A stretch of 64,000 bases of DNA from Mytilus californianus (Eukaryota > Mollusca > Bivalvia > Mytilida > Mytilidae): assembly GCF_021869535.1 (NCBI RefSeq), contig NW_026262734.1, positions 108,039,088 to 108,103,087 on the forward strand, read 5' to 3'. The notes beneath the pieces are model-generated. The model made no database searches, was not told the DNA's origin, and saw only the letters and a program-made list of their open reading frames with translations. Both the position numbers and the translations under genes were made by a program. Below are positions 35,070 to 47,104 of the stretch, in pieces. Positions within the stretch are counted from its first letter, which is position 1. Each line of letters opens with the position of its first letter.

Positions 35070-35210
35070 CCACGGGATTTTATTTTGTCCCATGTAATTT
35101 TATTTGTCCCATGTGATTTTATTTGGCCAATTTGATTGTTTCTGTCCCATGGGACTAAAAATATCCTATGGCCATGGGATCCCATGGGATAATGTAAAAT
35201 CCATGAAATA
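35070..35210. repeat. CCATGG-rich palindromic block, right copy
   Basis: Repeated TTTTATTTKTCCCATG words and GGCCATGGGATCCCATGGGA, related to 34370-34565. Confidence 0.6.
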
Positions 35211-35540
35211 GGGGTCAATTCAAAATGAAACCGGTCAGACAGACATGTTCACCTTACGATACAATCTTTCCATACACCAAATATGGGTGACTTATTGCTT
35301 ATAGTATCAGAGATACGAACTTGACCACGAAAACCAAACCTTGATAACTGATCCATGAGATGAGGTCGAGGTCAGAATTAACTCTGACAGACATGTGCAC
35401 CTAGCAAGGAATCAATAGATATAATATCGTTAATATTTTGATAAAGATAAGCGAGTAATTTACATGACAAAACACTGTACTTTTTTGTCAAGCAGTCATA
35501 GTTAACCATGAAAATGAGGTTACGGACAATGAACGTATGA
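35211..35540 (+). repeat. Diverged 147-bp-family units
   Basis: Two to three worn units: ATGTTCACCTTACGATACAA, GACTTATTGCTTATAGTATC and GATGAGGTCGAGGTCAG are recognisable. Confidence 0.6.
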
Positions 35541-35960
35541 AAAAGTTAATTGTGAAAACTAACGACCTAATTCATAACAAAACAATTAACGAAAAGCAAA
35601 TATGACAAACATGAACCAACGACAACCACTGAACTGCAGGCTCCTGGCTAAAGGACAGGCAAATATTGAATGTGGCGGAGACCGTGGTGTTACAGTACAA
35701 CATCAAAAACAAATTAAAAGATGTGCCGAATCTAATACAACTGTATACCAAAATAACATCGACCTACCACTAGTGGTTTATCATAAACTGACATTATCTA
35801 AACCTAATATAAGTAAAATAACCAAACATTTTAAAGTCAAACGACCATGACTTGAAGGGTGGGCCAAAATAATCTCCATGGATATGAGATGTGCCAATAC
35901 TAATACAACTGCATACCAAAAATCCCTGGCCTACCACTAGTGGTTTCCCATAATCACATG
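35541..35960 (+). repeat. Dispersed repeat family A, 3' part
   Basis: AAAACTAACGACCTAATTC, GACAACCACTGAACTGCAGG and GTGGTGTTACAGTACAACAT match the 3' half of 24150-24560. A downstream block (AGATGTGCC...AATACAACTGYATACCA) occurs twice, near 35719 and 35889, and again near 36605. The open frame 35602-35850 is repeat-derived. Confidence 0.6.
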
Positions 35961-36029
35961 TAAACTAAGTAAATCAACAGCATACCTATATCTCTCTTTT
36001 CGAATCCGTCATGGCAAGACAAAAAAAAC

Positions 36030-36300
36030 AGATGGATATGCAGTGGGTCTTGAAGATTAGCTTCTGTCAAATTTCCATTGCAATCCATGAAGGTTTACAA
36101 GTTTTTCGTGTCATTTCTTTTTATCCTAGACTGTCTGTAAATGTTAAATGTAAACAACTAAGTCCATCCTTCTGCCAAAGTTTTTATAGAATTTTATGAA
36201 GGTTTGACAAAGTAATTGATGTTGAACAAACTTTAATCCCAGACTGTTTCTACTTGAAACTGTAGTTACTGAGTATGTGCAGAAAATTCGTACTTCATAA
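36030..36300 (+). repeat. Worn dispersed repeat related to 12298-12690
   Basis: Shares AACTAAGTCCATCCTTCTGC-type words and two weak internal copies around CTTCTGYCAAA. Non-coding. Confidence 0.35.
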
Positions 36301-37095
36301 TTACTACTATAATACAACTTTGAAACTAAATATTAGTCTTTAGTTAGATATTATTAAATATATCCATAACATTATGCAATGCATAAGCTGGTTCCCGGTT
36401 GATTTATGTACCTTTTTTCATTCCGGTACATGCGGATTCCAGTCTATGTGCTTCTTTAAAGCGATCCTTCATTAAATGAAGATTATTCGCCGGGCGTCGA
36501 CTTTAAAAAATTATTTGTAATTTACAAGATAACCAGGAAAAAAACAAAATCAAAAATCAAAATAATATTAACATGCATTTGATGGTGTGGGGAAAATTGA
36601 AATGAGATGTACCAATATGCTTATACAACTGCATACCAAATATCATTGATATACCTTCAGTGGTTCTCCATAAACTGACATAATCACAAAATTAAAACAC
36701 AAAAAATATAATAAATATATATGTAAGACGGTGTTAATGGGGCTTACAGAATAGAGAATAATGAGCAAAAAGTGCAGGATATAAGGTCAAAAAAATAAAA
36801 AAAAAATAGAGATAATTGGTGTAAAAAGATAAAGAATAGAGAATTATGAAGTGCTTAAATATAAAGAATTGAAAATAACAGGCAAAATAAATAAAGCATT
36901 GAAAAAAATGGCATAAAACTGAAGAATATAGAAATGAAGGACCCCACTCCAGAACCTCATATAAAGGGGGTCCATCCCCGACGTGATTGTGCTTTAACCC
37001 ATCAATGATGTTTTAATGTTGCTTTGAATCCCTTCATTTCATCATTTGGCCTTTACATTTTGGAGGACATTTGCATTTCTCCTTTTGTTGCCTAT
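36301..37095. other. No gene recognised
   Basis: AT-rich; A-rich simple sequence at 36680-36920 (words like TATAGAGAATAATGAG). The same kind of word in the reverse sense (TTATTCTCTAT) recurs at 39600-41150. Confidence 0.3.
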
Positions 37096-37099
37096 TTCT

Positions 37100-37300
37100 T
37101 TATTAATGATTGATTGATGGTTGTTTTATGTCCAGTGGCAAATATTTCATCAAGTTCGGGACCAGAACACATTAACAATAAATACAATAGGTTGGTCCTG
37201 TTATAGAGGCGTTCCAGGATGAAAGTTGGAAAAATATGAACTTCTCGGGGTGGGGACTGGAACATGAGGGTATATTGAATAGGAACAGCCAAACGGACGC
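37100..37300 (+). repeat. Fragment of SINE tail family
   Basis: GATTGATGGTTGTTTTATGTCCAGTGGCAA resembles the 14085-14105 segment (GATGGTTGCTTGACGTCCAGTGGCA) in shortened form: shared word GTCCAGTGGCA. Confidence 0.4.
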
Positions 37301-37417
37301 CCCTCTATTGCAAAGGTGACCATATTTCTTTTCCCTATTCACCCTTGGGAGTTTGCCTATTTATAAAACTATAAACTTTTATCTATCTCAAAAATAAGAA
37401 TGAAAACATTTCCTTAC

Positions 37418-37504
37418 CTTTTCTTGTAACAATTTTCGTCTTAAGCTGTTTTAGATTATTAATGATGTTTTCCATGTCCTTGTCCCAGTCTTTATGGTCG
37501 ATAG
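37418..37504 (-). CDS. Isolated coding exon, Lys/Asp-rich helical segment
   Basis: An 87-nt exon bounded by acceptor CTTTTTTCAG and donor GTAAGG, phase 1 at both ends. It encodes IDHKDWDKDMENIINNLKQL and then KTKIVTRK, highly charged with hydrophobics at heptad-like spacing, so it is probably a short helical or coiled-coil stretch. I do not recognise the protein and found no clear partner exon; flanking exons may lie in unrecognised AT-rich sequence on either side. The combination of good splice sites, matched phases and no stop supports it, but its shortness limits certainty. Confidence 0.5.
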
Positions 37505-39890
37505 CTGAAAAAAGAATACTGACGTAAAAACATGAGCTCTACTGTTTTTTTCTATCGATGCTTAAGGCTGTACTTAGGTAAACTTAAAATGAAATAGAAT
37601 TTAAAATTGATACTATGAGTCAGCAGAGCATTATTTTAGAAACAAAATAGTCTAATCTTCTTATATCTATAATAGAGGGGACTAAGATTTGGCAAAAATT
37701 AAAAATGTAATAAAATTAAAAGTACTCTGGCAATTAAGGGGACATTTGCTCTTCGCCACCCTTCCTCCCTGGTTGGGGAAAACTGTGTTATTTGTATTAA
37801 TGAATACATATTGTTCAGTTGGTGCTGTGACTATTAAACTAATAATGTTATGTACCTGGTTGGTGCCAACTTACAAATATTAAGATACTTGTTATAACAA
37901 AGTTAATTTGACTGCATTGACTCATAATAATGCAAGTATACAAGTGTTTCCTCAATATAGGCTACTGGCTTTTTTAATAACCCTTGGAAGCTCTTCCGTT
38001 AATATATTTTATCTATTCAATGTGCGGATTCAACATTTTTGTAATAGGGCTTCCAACCACCGGAACACCATAAAACGTTCACATGATTGTATACGTGTGG
38101 CGAGACTGATATAATTAGAATTATTGTAAAATTCATAAGTGACATGTACAATTCTAGAAATGCTTTATTGAGTAATAAATAACTTTGTGGTACCACCTCC
38201 TCAGTAGGGATTAGATACATAAATTATTGTAACAATATTTTCTTTTAATAATGGAGGGGATATACAAATTCATATATACAATGTTTACAAATGTGGATAG
38301 ATATATGTTTGTATTTTTATGTATAGCCACTGTTCATTGTCTTGGTAACAATCCTATAATTTTGGATTTTAAACCAATAAACTATCTTATCTAATCTTAT
38401 CACAATTGAAGAAGAAAAAATGTCACAAAAAAAAATCGAGGAAAAAAGGGGGGTCCAACCCGGTCTTACACGACCTCGCTTCACAAATTCCACAAGTCGC
38501 TACTTTTGATATTTTAAATAAACAAAGATAAATAAATTCAAAATTTCAGGTTAATATGTCGCTCATCTGACCTAAAATTAGAATAACATGAGATACTATT
38601 TTATTTAGTATTTATTTTCATTTTCTTTTCGGAAAGTATTGGAATCTAAAATTACTTTTAGACATTTGAAATCACATACCGAAATATCTCGAGTCACGAA
38701 GGCATATCTATCATCGTATTCATTGCTTCATCGAAAATTCAACGTCAGATGGTCTTCTCTATCATATCCAAAATTCATGAGAAAATGAGTAAAGATTTAA
38801 AAAGTCGAGTTTTGATCATTCATTAACAGAAACGATTGTTAAATATATATACCTTAAATGTAACATCATATCTTTTGCTTCTTTAAAGTATGTCTGACGA
38901 CAAATGGCTATTTTAAAACACTTCGGTCTGAAGCTTTACGCTGACCAAAATTAAGGGTAACAAAACATCCAACCAATGAAAACACACAGCACAAGACACA
39001 CCCTCGACACTAAAACTACTCACAAAATTCATTTGACTACAGACTTGTTGATCAATTAACTTTCATTAATTCGAGAGAAAAAAGGTAGCCTACGGACAAA
39101 TTATAACAAACAACGGTCATTCATTTTTATTTTTCAATGTACGTGAAATTTTGTTTTTGTAAAGGTATTTAACAACATAAATATACCAATCGAAATCTTA
39201 AATACGACATAACCGGCGAAACTACCTTTAACGGACGTACACTTGATATATAGATTTCTCAAGGACTCCTGGATTTGAATCTTTATGGAACTTATCATTT
39301 AAAATATTTCCTGACGCAAGGAGAATGGTTTGAACTTACTCCGACAGCGGTAGACTAACATCCACGCCCAGCATCAAATGACCTACGTATCAGTCTATAA
39401 TGTGTGCATGAAATATTTGCAACTGGACGGCTACCAAATCCTACAACTATTTTTAAATCAGTATATCGGAATGAAATGGGAATTGGAGATAACGAAACAA
39501 ATTATTTACATCAAAGCCAAACCATTTGACAGTAAATGTAACCCTCATATATGGCTTGTAACAGATACACTTTGATGAGAGTATGGACGGAGGGTCCTTC
39601 ATTTCTGTATTCTTTAAATTGTACACTCATTATTCTTAATCTTTAAAAATATTGCCTATTCTATTATTACTTGATAACTGTATTCTGAACATTGTTTTTT
39701 TCTGTAATCAGTATATGTTTACCGTATTCTTTAACTTTTGCAGTTATTCTTTCTAATTGAGCACCCCATTTTTCTCAATTTTTTTTTATCTTTTTGTCCA
39801 TTTTTCACTATTCTGTAAACCCAATCCAAACCCTCATGAATCATATGGTTAACTAAAAAAATCAATCAGCTTTGTTACACTTTTAATACA
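37505..39890. other. No recognised content apart from weak signals
   Basis: A run around AAAATTGATACTATGAGTCA at 37600 recalls the worn repeat at 6195-6600. A possible minus-strand exon end (TRDIS before GTATGT, near 38680) lacks a convincing acceptor. Short open frames here have no support. Confidence 0.3.
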
Positions 39891-39894
39891 TGGT

Positions 39895-40130
39895 TACAGG
39901 ATTTAGTGGTTGTCGTTTGTTGTTGTATATATCATATTTGTTTCGTTCATTGTTTTGTACATCAACCAGTCCGTTGGTCTTGAATTGTTTTGCATAATAT
40001 AGGGGTATGGGTTTTGCTCAGTGTTGGAGTCCGTTCGTTGTCCTATAGACGTAAAACTTCTATGTCATCTGGTCCTTTAGGGAAACCTGTCTAATTGCCA
40101 ATCATACCACATTTTCTTATTTTCATATTC
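39895..40130 (-). repeat. Dispersed repeat family A, reverse copy
   Basis: Reads in reverse from TAGTGGTTGTCGTTTGTTG to ATTGCCAATCATACCACATT, the inverse of the family hallmark region. Confidence 0.6.
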
Positions 40131-40144
40131 AGAGACATGTTTAA

Positions 40145-40350
40145 TCAAGCCCAATTCTGTGTGGGCCTGTCCTAAGTCAGGATCCTGTAGATCAGTGGTA
40201 ATCTTTGGTTCAGGTCTGTTATATTGGTTTTTCGTAAATTGATTTGTCACAAATTAGGTACGGTGTGGGTTTTTCTCATTGTTGAAGGCCATACGGTTGT
40301 CTATAATTGCTTACTTTCACTTCATTTGAACTCTGGTGGATACTATATGT
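40145..40350 (-). repeat. Dispersed repeat family A, second reverse copy (partial)
   Basis: Contains GGCCTGTCCTAAGTCAGGAT and TTGTTGAAGGCCATACGGTT, the inverse of family A blocks, directly following the previous copy. Confidence 0.55.
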
Positions 40351-40759
40351 AAATCATCAGCAGTAAAGCGAATGGTTCGTTTTAATGTTCGGGATGTATA
40401 AATAGACAGCCACGACCTGTCGGAATAGGGTAACTAAATCTGGTGTTCCATGTAGGATGAATAACACGTTCACTGCAAGTTACTACAGTTACGAAATCCT
40501 AGTCTTTAATACCCATTTTCATTTTCAATGGTTTGCTATGCAATTTTTCTGCTCTGATCTACTATACTTCAATTCTAAAGGGGAGGTCAAACTTAACAGT
40601 CTCAGCCTCTCTAATATTATTTATAGAAACTTTAAACTTTTCTCGTCATAAATGTGCATGAAATATTTGTCACTGGACATAGCAAAAAGATAGTTCAATG
40701 ATTCATCGTTGTTATCAACATTAAATATATAATTATAGATATGAATCATAACTTGAGAT
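40351..40759. other. No recognised content
   Basis: No exon, RNA gene or repeat I can support. Confidence 0.3.
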
Positions 40760-41290
40760 AAATTGGGTGGTGTTTGTTTGGTTTTTTTTTTTATTCTGTA
40801 ATCTTTATTTTTTCCCACTATTCTCTATCTTTTATGATTCAGAACCCCCCGCCCTCCCCCCATTATTCTCTTTTATCCATTTAATGTCTAGTATATGAAT
40901 TAAAGAAATGGAGGAATAAAGGCGGACACAGCTAGACAGAACACTATTTCCATATACAAATTATAGAAACTGGTTGCTACAGGCGGACACATCTGCAATT
41001 ACTTATGCTTTGTGGATAACTGAAAGAAATATATAGTGATTTGTTTTGATTTCGGCCATTTTTCTCTATACTTTATTTCCCATTATTCTCTATCTTTTAA
41101 AATTCAAACCCCACCCCAATCATTCTCCTTTGTTTATTTTCTTTTGTCTAGTATATTATATAAGTTAAAGAAAAATGGGGACAAATGCGGACACAACTGG
41201 ACACCACGTTATTCCTAAATAAAAACTAAAGAAACAGTTTGCTACAGGCGGACACAACTGGACGCTGTGCAATTTCTATATCCTTTTGAA
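40760..41290. repeat. Tandem duplication of about 260 bp
   Basis: Two diverged units, each with a TATTCTCTATCTTTTA block, a C-rich CCCC..CATTCTC block, TGTCTAGTATAT, and GCTACAGGCGGACACA (near 40977 and 41243). Non-coding. Confidence 0.6.
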
Positions 41291-41353
41291 AAGTTACATT
41301 GATTAGTTTTAATTTTTCTTGATTACAATATGACAGTAATTGTTCTCTTTATA

Positions 41354-41391
41354 CCCCCCCCCCCCCCCCTTTCTCCCCCCCCCCCCCCCAA
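41354..41391. repeat. Poly-C tracts
   Basis: Two runs of about 17 and 15 cytosines separated by TTTCT, followed by an A-run. Prone to sequencing and replication slippage. Confidence 0.9.
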
Positions 41392-41979
41392 AAAAAATCC
41401 TAAAATAATGTAAATACATCGTAAATAATATTTATTTCAGAAATGTGGAATGAATTCGGAACACCTTACATTGGTTAAAAAATAAAATGTATGTTTCAGA
41501 AATTTACACAAGTCTAAATTCGGCGATGTAGTTTACAGTAAAAGACGAAAATCTTCACATGTATGTCCTTAGTGATATGATTGTCAATGTTCATAATTAT
41601 ATCATGATTAATGTTCTCTCCCTAATAAAGCGTCTAATAGTTGCTACTGGACGTTAAACAACCAACTATTAATTCATCCATCTTATCCTTTTAGGTTTGT
41701 GATAATTTGTATATCAACTACACAATACAGCTGCAGATATACACTGTAGTTAGGAGGCCGAAATTATTGCACACATATATACCACTCATTCTCATCCCCT
41801 CACCAAACAACACTTTATAAATTTCATGCATCCGTAACGCTTTTCTGGATTTACTTTCACCTGGAACGCTGAAAGCTTAATATTTGGAAGCCAAAGAATG
41901 TATAAAAAAGATAGAAGTGAAGAGCTTTCTGACCAAAAAAAAGAACCTACACATTCGCCACATGCTTTATGTGCCTGTA
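41392..41979. other. No recognised content
   Basis: AT-rich; nothing supported. Confidence 0.3.
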
Positions 41980-42268
41980 CAAAGTCAGGAGCATGTACTT
42001 CAGTGGTTGTCGTTAATTCGTCTGTAATTTTTTAAACGCTTTGTTATACTAAGTATATTAGGCCGTTACTTTTCTCAATTGAATTGTTTCATATTTTTCA
42101 TGTCGGGGCTGGGCCTTTATTAGCCGACATTACGGGTCATGTGTTTTTTATTGTTGAAGGTCGTACGGTTACCTATATATTCATGTAACTGCTTATACAT
42201 CCTCTTGATTTGAACTTTCTTGAATAGTTGTCTCATTGACAATTATACCACATCTCCTTATTTTTACA
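41980..42268 (-). repeat. Dispersed repeat family A, reverse copy
   Basis: Runs in reverse from CCTGTACAAAGTCAGGAGCA through TTGTTGAAGGTCGTACGGTT to TTGACAATTATACCACATCT. One of the longest reverse copies. Confidence 0.65.
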
Positions 42269-42269
42269 T

Positions 42270-44760
42270 AAGAGCTAACTCCATCAAGGGCCAGCTTAGT
42301 CAGAGGGAGCTGAAACCTTCATTTTGTTCATATTTTTTTTCTAAATTTATATACTTATTGTATTATTGTATTTTTCTAAATTTATTTTGTTGTTCTATTT
42401 CTTTGTGCTATGAATGTAGTTAGTTTTTCAAATGATTTATTGTATTACTAAGATCTACCATTCGTTGTTCTGTTTACATGTTTTTCTCTTTAATTTGTTT
42501 ATATATAATATTTTGCTGAGGAATCGGGTGTTGGTTTCGGTGCAGTCTGTTGTATTTTCAATACTTTTGCTACGCCATATAGTTTAGGTAGGTAAAATTG
42601 TCCTTTTAAAGTAGGCATTTGTTAGGGGTGAACTGTTACTCCACATGCGATTTTTAAATAATCTGATTTTTAAAGTTACAACTTTCAAGTTATAATTCTT
42701 TAAATGCAAATTCTCGTATCTAATTAATATATGTGTCTAGTTATTTTGTTTATTTATATTTCGTCAGTATGTATCGTTAACATTAAACATATGTGATGTT
42801 GATTGAATTTTCATCCTGAAACTTGATGTAACATGCGACAAAAATATAATTAAGAATAGAGTGTCACGAAAAAAATCTTCTCTCAGAACGTGGCAAAAAT
42901 TGGATAACAACATTAAATAAAAGAGAAAGATAATTGATGATCAGCATTGGTAAGTAATGTATCCAATTCGGAATTAAACCATAAAGAATATGACATTCAT
43001 ATCATTGGAGGATCTTGGGTAAATATCATATTACATTACGAAAAAGGTTAACATAAAACAAAACATAAACCCAACTCAAACAAACAAAGAAATCATTTTT
43101 GTTAAGAATTCCACTAAAGCCGGTGTTAGCGGCCGTCTTAAACTTGGTCGCTGTTCCTTTACTTTTTGTGTATTTGTTTTTGCTCTGCATGTACTGAATT
43201 TGTGTCATGGATTGATACCCATATCCCTTGTTTTTCTATGAAACAGTCAAATAAAATTCATTTCGGTTATGCATGTTATATTTGAATAACCTAAATTCTA
43301 TGCATCCTTTATTTATATGTTAAAAAGAGAGATCGTAATTAACAGGACTGGTATTTATCATAATTAAAACATAATGAAAACTAAAATTCGGATAATTGAA
43401 GGTTAAGTATTTATCGTTATGCAATTCGAATTAACATTAAAATAGTATGAAGTATTTGGTAGGACTGTCATCTCGAACTAGCAAACCTTGAGTGACTTTC
43501 TCCTCTAAAATATTTAACGTGCCTAAAATGTACAATTTCTTTTCGATAAGTCTGTATTCCACTATAAATGTGTTTTCTAATGCTGGACAAGTTCATTATG
43601 TATAATCTAGGTTCCCGTATAAAAGGCGACATAAACAAACACATTTTTGGGCCAAGTAAAATATCATTTCTCGATTTTTTAAAGAGTTTACTGATATGCT
43701 TTTTGAAAACACAACAAAGACAAGCAAACAAGAAAAAAAAAAATACAAAAATTCAGATATGCATAAGCTGAATGATTGTTTGTCTGATCGTCCTGAGCAT
43801 GCATGCAATATTTGCAACTGGACATTAAGCAAACCAATATCAATCAATTTGTTTACTCGACGTTTCAGATTGTAATGGACTACCGTATAACAGATATTTT
43901 AATTGCCCGTACCCTGAAATGAAAATACGTCATGATATTTGTTGTGCTTCCATGTTTAACCAATCACAAAATTTTGTAATAGTCTTTTATTGAAAATATT
44001 ACACAATGAAGTATGTTCCGAAATGTCAAAAATATATATGAGGTCCAGTCGAAAAGGTACAAAAAGTTTTTTTTGAAAAACTTTACAGTGCACGTTGTTA
44101 GAATTCGTTAAAATATTTTTGAAAAAACTATTTTATCCGACAAAATTGATATAAATGTAAGCAATCATAAAAATGTCAATTCTGTCCCTAATTTGTCAGT
44201 TAAAACAAAACAAAACAAAAACAAAAAACGTAGAAATATCTGAATTTTAGTTCTTTTTTTACCCGGAACAATGCTATACTGAGCCTAAATAAAAACATTT
44301 ACGGCACTTTAGAAAGAAAAAAACAACAAATTCCATCGTCTCTACATATGTATAAAGAAATGAACACAACACTCAACAGTTAAACGTATGTTATCTTGTG
44401 TTTTTAAAATTTAAGGTTAACCAAACTTAAGTTAAGTTTAGTTAAGTTATTTGATATTATATAAATCATAGAATGGATTCGGTCCGTTGCCCCTATTAGA
44501 TTAAATTGATTTCTGCTTTGTAAGCAAGAGGATTTTCCCCACCCATCAAGTAAAGACTCTTAAATTACTAGTATACATGGAACATTTGCATAAAAAAGAA
44601 AAAAATGAAAAAAATCACAAAGAAACAAGGGGGATGTAAGCACTGAAGGGTGTATAACTTACAGAGGAAAAAGTAACGGTGTATTATAAATCATAAATCT
44701 GCTAGCAATAATCATGATCACAATTCAGAATTTCGTATTTTTTTATTTTGGTACCTTTTT
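42270..44760. other. No gene recognised
   Basis: A long AT-rich stretch with only short open frames. One at 43026-43208 (minus) has somewhat coding-like codons around GTATKFKTAANTGF, but no paired splice sites convince me. The overlapping frames at 43468-43847 are composition-driven. Confidence 0.3.
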
Positions 44761-44820
44761 GCCAGGACTGGCTCATATATTTTAACTATATATTATTTAT
44801 ATCCCCTAAAAAAAGAAACA

Positions 44821-45669
44821 GACCCACAACTGTTAATGGCGAATTACCAGTATTATAATGTAATTTTCTCCAAATTAATGTTATGTTTTGTTTTGTTTCA
44901 TTGATTTCAGTTCTAATAATTGTTTCTAAGCTACTTTTCTTTATTTAAATAATTTTCTTTAATGGTATTAAACATAAGAAATAAAATCTGCATTCAGTGT
45001 TTTTTTGTTTTTTTTTTTTTTTTAAATTCTTCTATGTAACAGTTAAAACCTATTCAAATTCGGGAATCAACACATTGTTTATTCTGCCCTACCAATATCT
45101 TAATAGACCCATAACTGTTAATGGCGAATTACCAGTATTATAATGTTATTTTCTCCAAATTAATGTTATGTTTTGTTTTGTTTCATTGATTTCAGTTCTA
45201 ATAATTGTTTCTAAGCTACTTTTCTTTATTTAAATAATTTTCTTGAATGGTATTAAACATAAGAAATAAAATCTGCATTCAGTGTTTTTTTGTTTTGTTT
45301 TTTTTTAAAATTCTTCTATGTAACAGTTAAAACCTATTCAATTTCGGGAATCAACACATTGTTTATTCTGCCCTACCAATATCTTAATAGACCCACAACT
45401 GTTAATGGCGAATTACCAGTATTATAATGTAATTTTCTCCAAATTAATGTTATGTTTTGTTTTGTTTCATTGATTTCAGTTCTAATAATTGTTTCTAAGC
45501 TACTTTTCTTTATTTAAATAATTTTCTTGAATGGTATTAAACATAAGAAATAAAATCTGCATTCAGTGTTTTTTTGTTTTTTTTTTTTTAAATTCTTCTA
45601 TGTAACAGTTAAAACCTATTCAATTTCGGGAATCAACACATTGTTTATTCTGCCCTACCAATATCTTAA
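44821..45669. repeat. 285-bp tandem triplication
   Basis: Units begin GACCCACAACTGTTAATGGC at 44821, GACCCATAACTGTTAATGGC at 45106 and again at 45390, spacings of 285 and 284 bases. The units differ mainly in the length of a T-run and one or two substitutions. Non-coding; the high identity implies recent origin or continuing homogenisation. Confidence 0.95.
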
Positions 45670-45729
45670 TAACAACCGAATTCAAATCAACCTAAGTGGG
45701 TAAAATGGAAGAGAAAATTCCCTAATTGG

Positions 45730-46145
45730 GTATTATAAAAGAGAGGCGAAAGATACCACAGGAACATTCAAACTCATAAGTCGAAAATAAACTGACAACG
45801 CCATAAAAAGTAAAATAACAAAAATGCCGAACTGCAAGGGAAACTCAAATCGAAAAGTCCTTTATAAAATGGCAAAATCAAAAGCTCAGACACATCTTAC
45901 AAATGGTAAAACAACTGTCATATGCCTGACTTGGAACAGGAATTTCATTATGTAGAAAATGGTGGATTAAGCCTGGTTTTATATCTAGCTAAACCTCTCA
46001 CTTGTATGACAGTCGCATTGAATTCAATAATTTTGACAGCAATGCGCAATAAACAACAATACACAAAACACAAAATAGAAAATTAAGGACTGAGCAACAC
46101 GAACCCCACCAAAAAAAATGGTTGGGATCGCAGGTGCTCCAGAAG
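45730..46145 (-). repeat. Composite dispersed repeat (families B and C), reverse
   Basis: Contains AAACTGACAACGCCATAAAA (reverse of the family C hallmark region), a diverged Penelope-like 3' region with CCTGGTTTTATATCTAGCTA, and another family C end (CACGAACCCCACC). It immediately precedes the gene at 46228. Confidence 0.6.
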
Positions 46146-46227
46146 AGTAAGCATATCTTGTTCCATATTTCACAAGACGTTTGATGGTAAATAAAATGTA
46201 TAATTAATTTCCGTATATCCTTTTCAG

Positions 46228-47104
46228 CAATATGCAACTATTTCTGATTACTATATTCCCAATGGTTATACATCAACATCATTGCCATTCTACCACTGAA
46301 AGTGATTCTCTGAGAGACAAATGGAAAAGTCAAATGAAAATTGGTCTGAATGATGGAAAGCGTATCGTTAATATCTTCAATTCCGAACGGAAGTCAGCCA
46401 TTTTGAACCAAATTCATATGATGACGAACTTCATTGGAGCTGTAGATAGCCTGGCTGTTTTTATTCTGGACTTGAATCTAAAAACATAACAGAAATAATT
46501 TCAAGATATCAAAAAGATTTTCACAGAAATCAATAGGAACCTTGAATTAACAACTGATGTTAAATTTGGCAGAGACTTTAAGGAGATTTTCTTTGAACTA
46601 AGAAGTATTGATTTCAGTTTTTTACTTCTGAATAAATTTCTAGAGAAAATGGACGCGTTAAAGTGTTCATCAGAATGTAAAGAAAAGATACAATGGACAG
46701 CTGAAATCTTTCGGAATGATTTTGACATTGCAGAGGACTATTCTCATATCCTGAGAGCAGCTTTAAACGGGACAAGGTTTTCGGATGTTTCCTTTGTCCG
46801 TCAAGTTAAGACTTCCTCTGGGTGTGACGAGCAGATCATGTTAAATTTTTGCGTAAACTTACTTTTAAAATTCTTCAAAGCTAAACAAGTTGCAGTTGTC
46901 TACCAGAAACTGTCTAAACCAAACATAAGTTCAATAGCAAATATACAGGAATGGGCTAATGGTATGTACGAGTTCAGGAAACATCTCTGCAAGAATGTTT
47001 CCCTAAAAATGTTTTTCAAGCAGAATGCGGCAAATGAAATTGCATCCTTCTTCCAAAGACAAAACAAGATATTTTGTTTATATGTTTTGGAGAGTTTAAA
47101 ATAA
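46228..47104 (+). pseudogene. Unrecognised secreted helical protein gene, frame-broken
   Basis: An acceptor-like TATATCCTTTTCAG ends at 46227 and the ATG is at 46232. The first part (46232-46486) starts with a short hydrophobic leader (MQLFLITIFPMVI) and continues with helix-rich sequence including MMTNFIGAVDSLAVFILDL, a possible membrane-inserting or buried helix. Stops occur at 46487-46489 and 46496-46498. From about 46525 the original frame is open again to the TAA at 47102-47104, giving Glu/Lys/Phe-rich helices with cysteines (CSSEC, SGCDE, FCV, HLCK). Between 46483 and 46525 coding-like sequence lies in the +1 frame, so two compensating indels, or a tiny intron, explain the break. AATAAA overlaps the stop and another lies near 47471. 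I do not recognise the family and assign no function. Confidence 0.6.

Noticed and set aside
38660..38790. Minus-strand exon ending in donor GTATGT
   Set aside because: No acceptor with a pyrimidine tract at the other end and stops in the alternative frames.
41354..41391. G-quadruplex candidate
   Set aside because: Long C-runs without regular loops; more simply a slippage-prone homopolymer.
43026..43208. Coding-like exon around GTATKFKTAANTGF (minus)
   Set aside because: Codon choice looked coding but no pair of splice sites in phase could be found.
46501..46728. Minus-strand open frame MSKSFRKISAVH
   Set aside because: Antisense of the helical protein gene on the plus strand.
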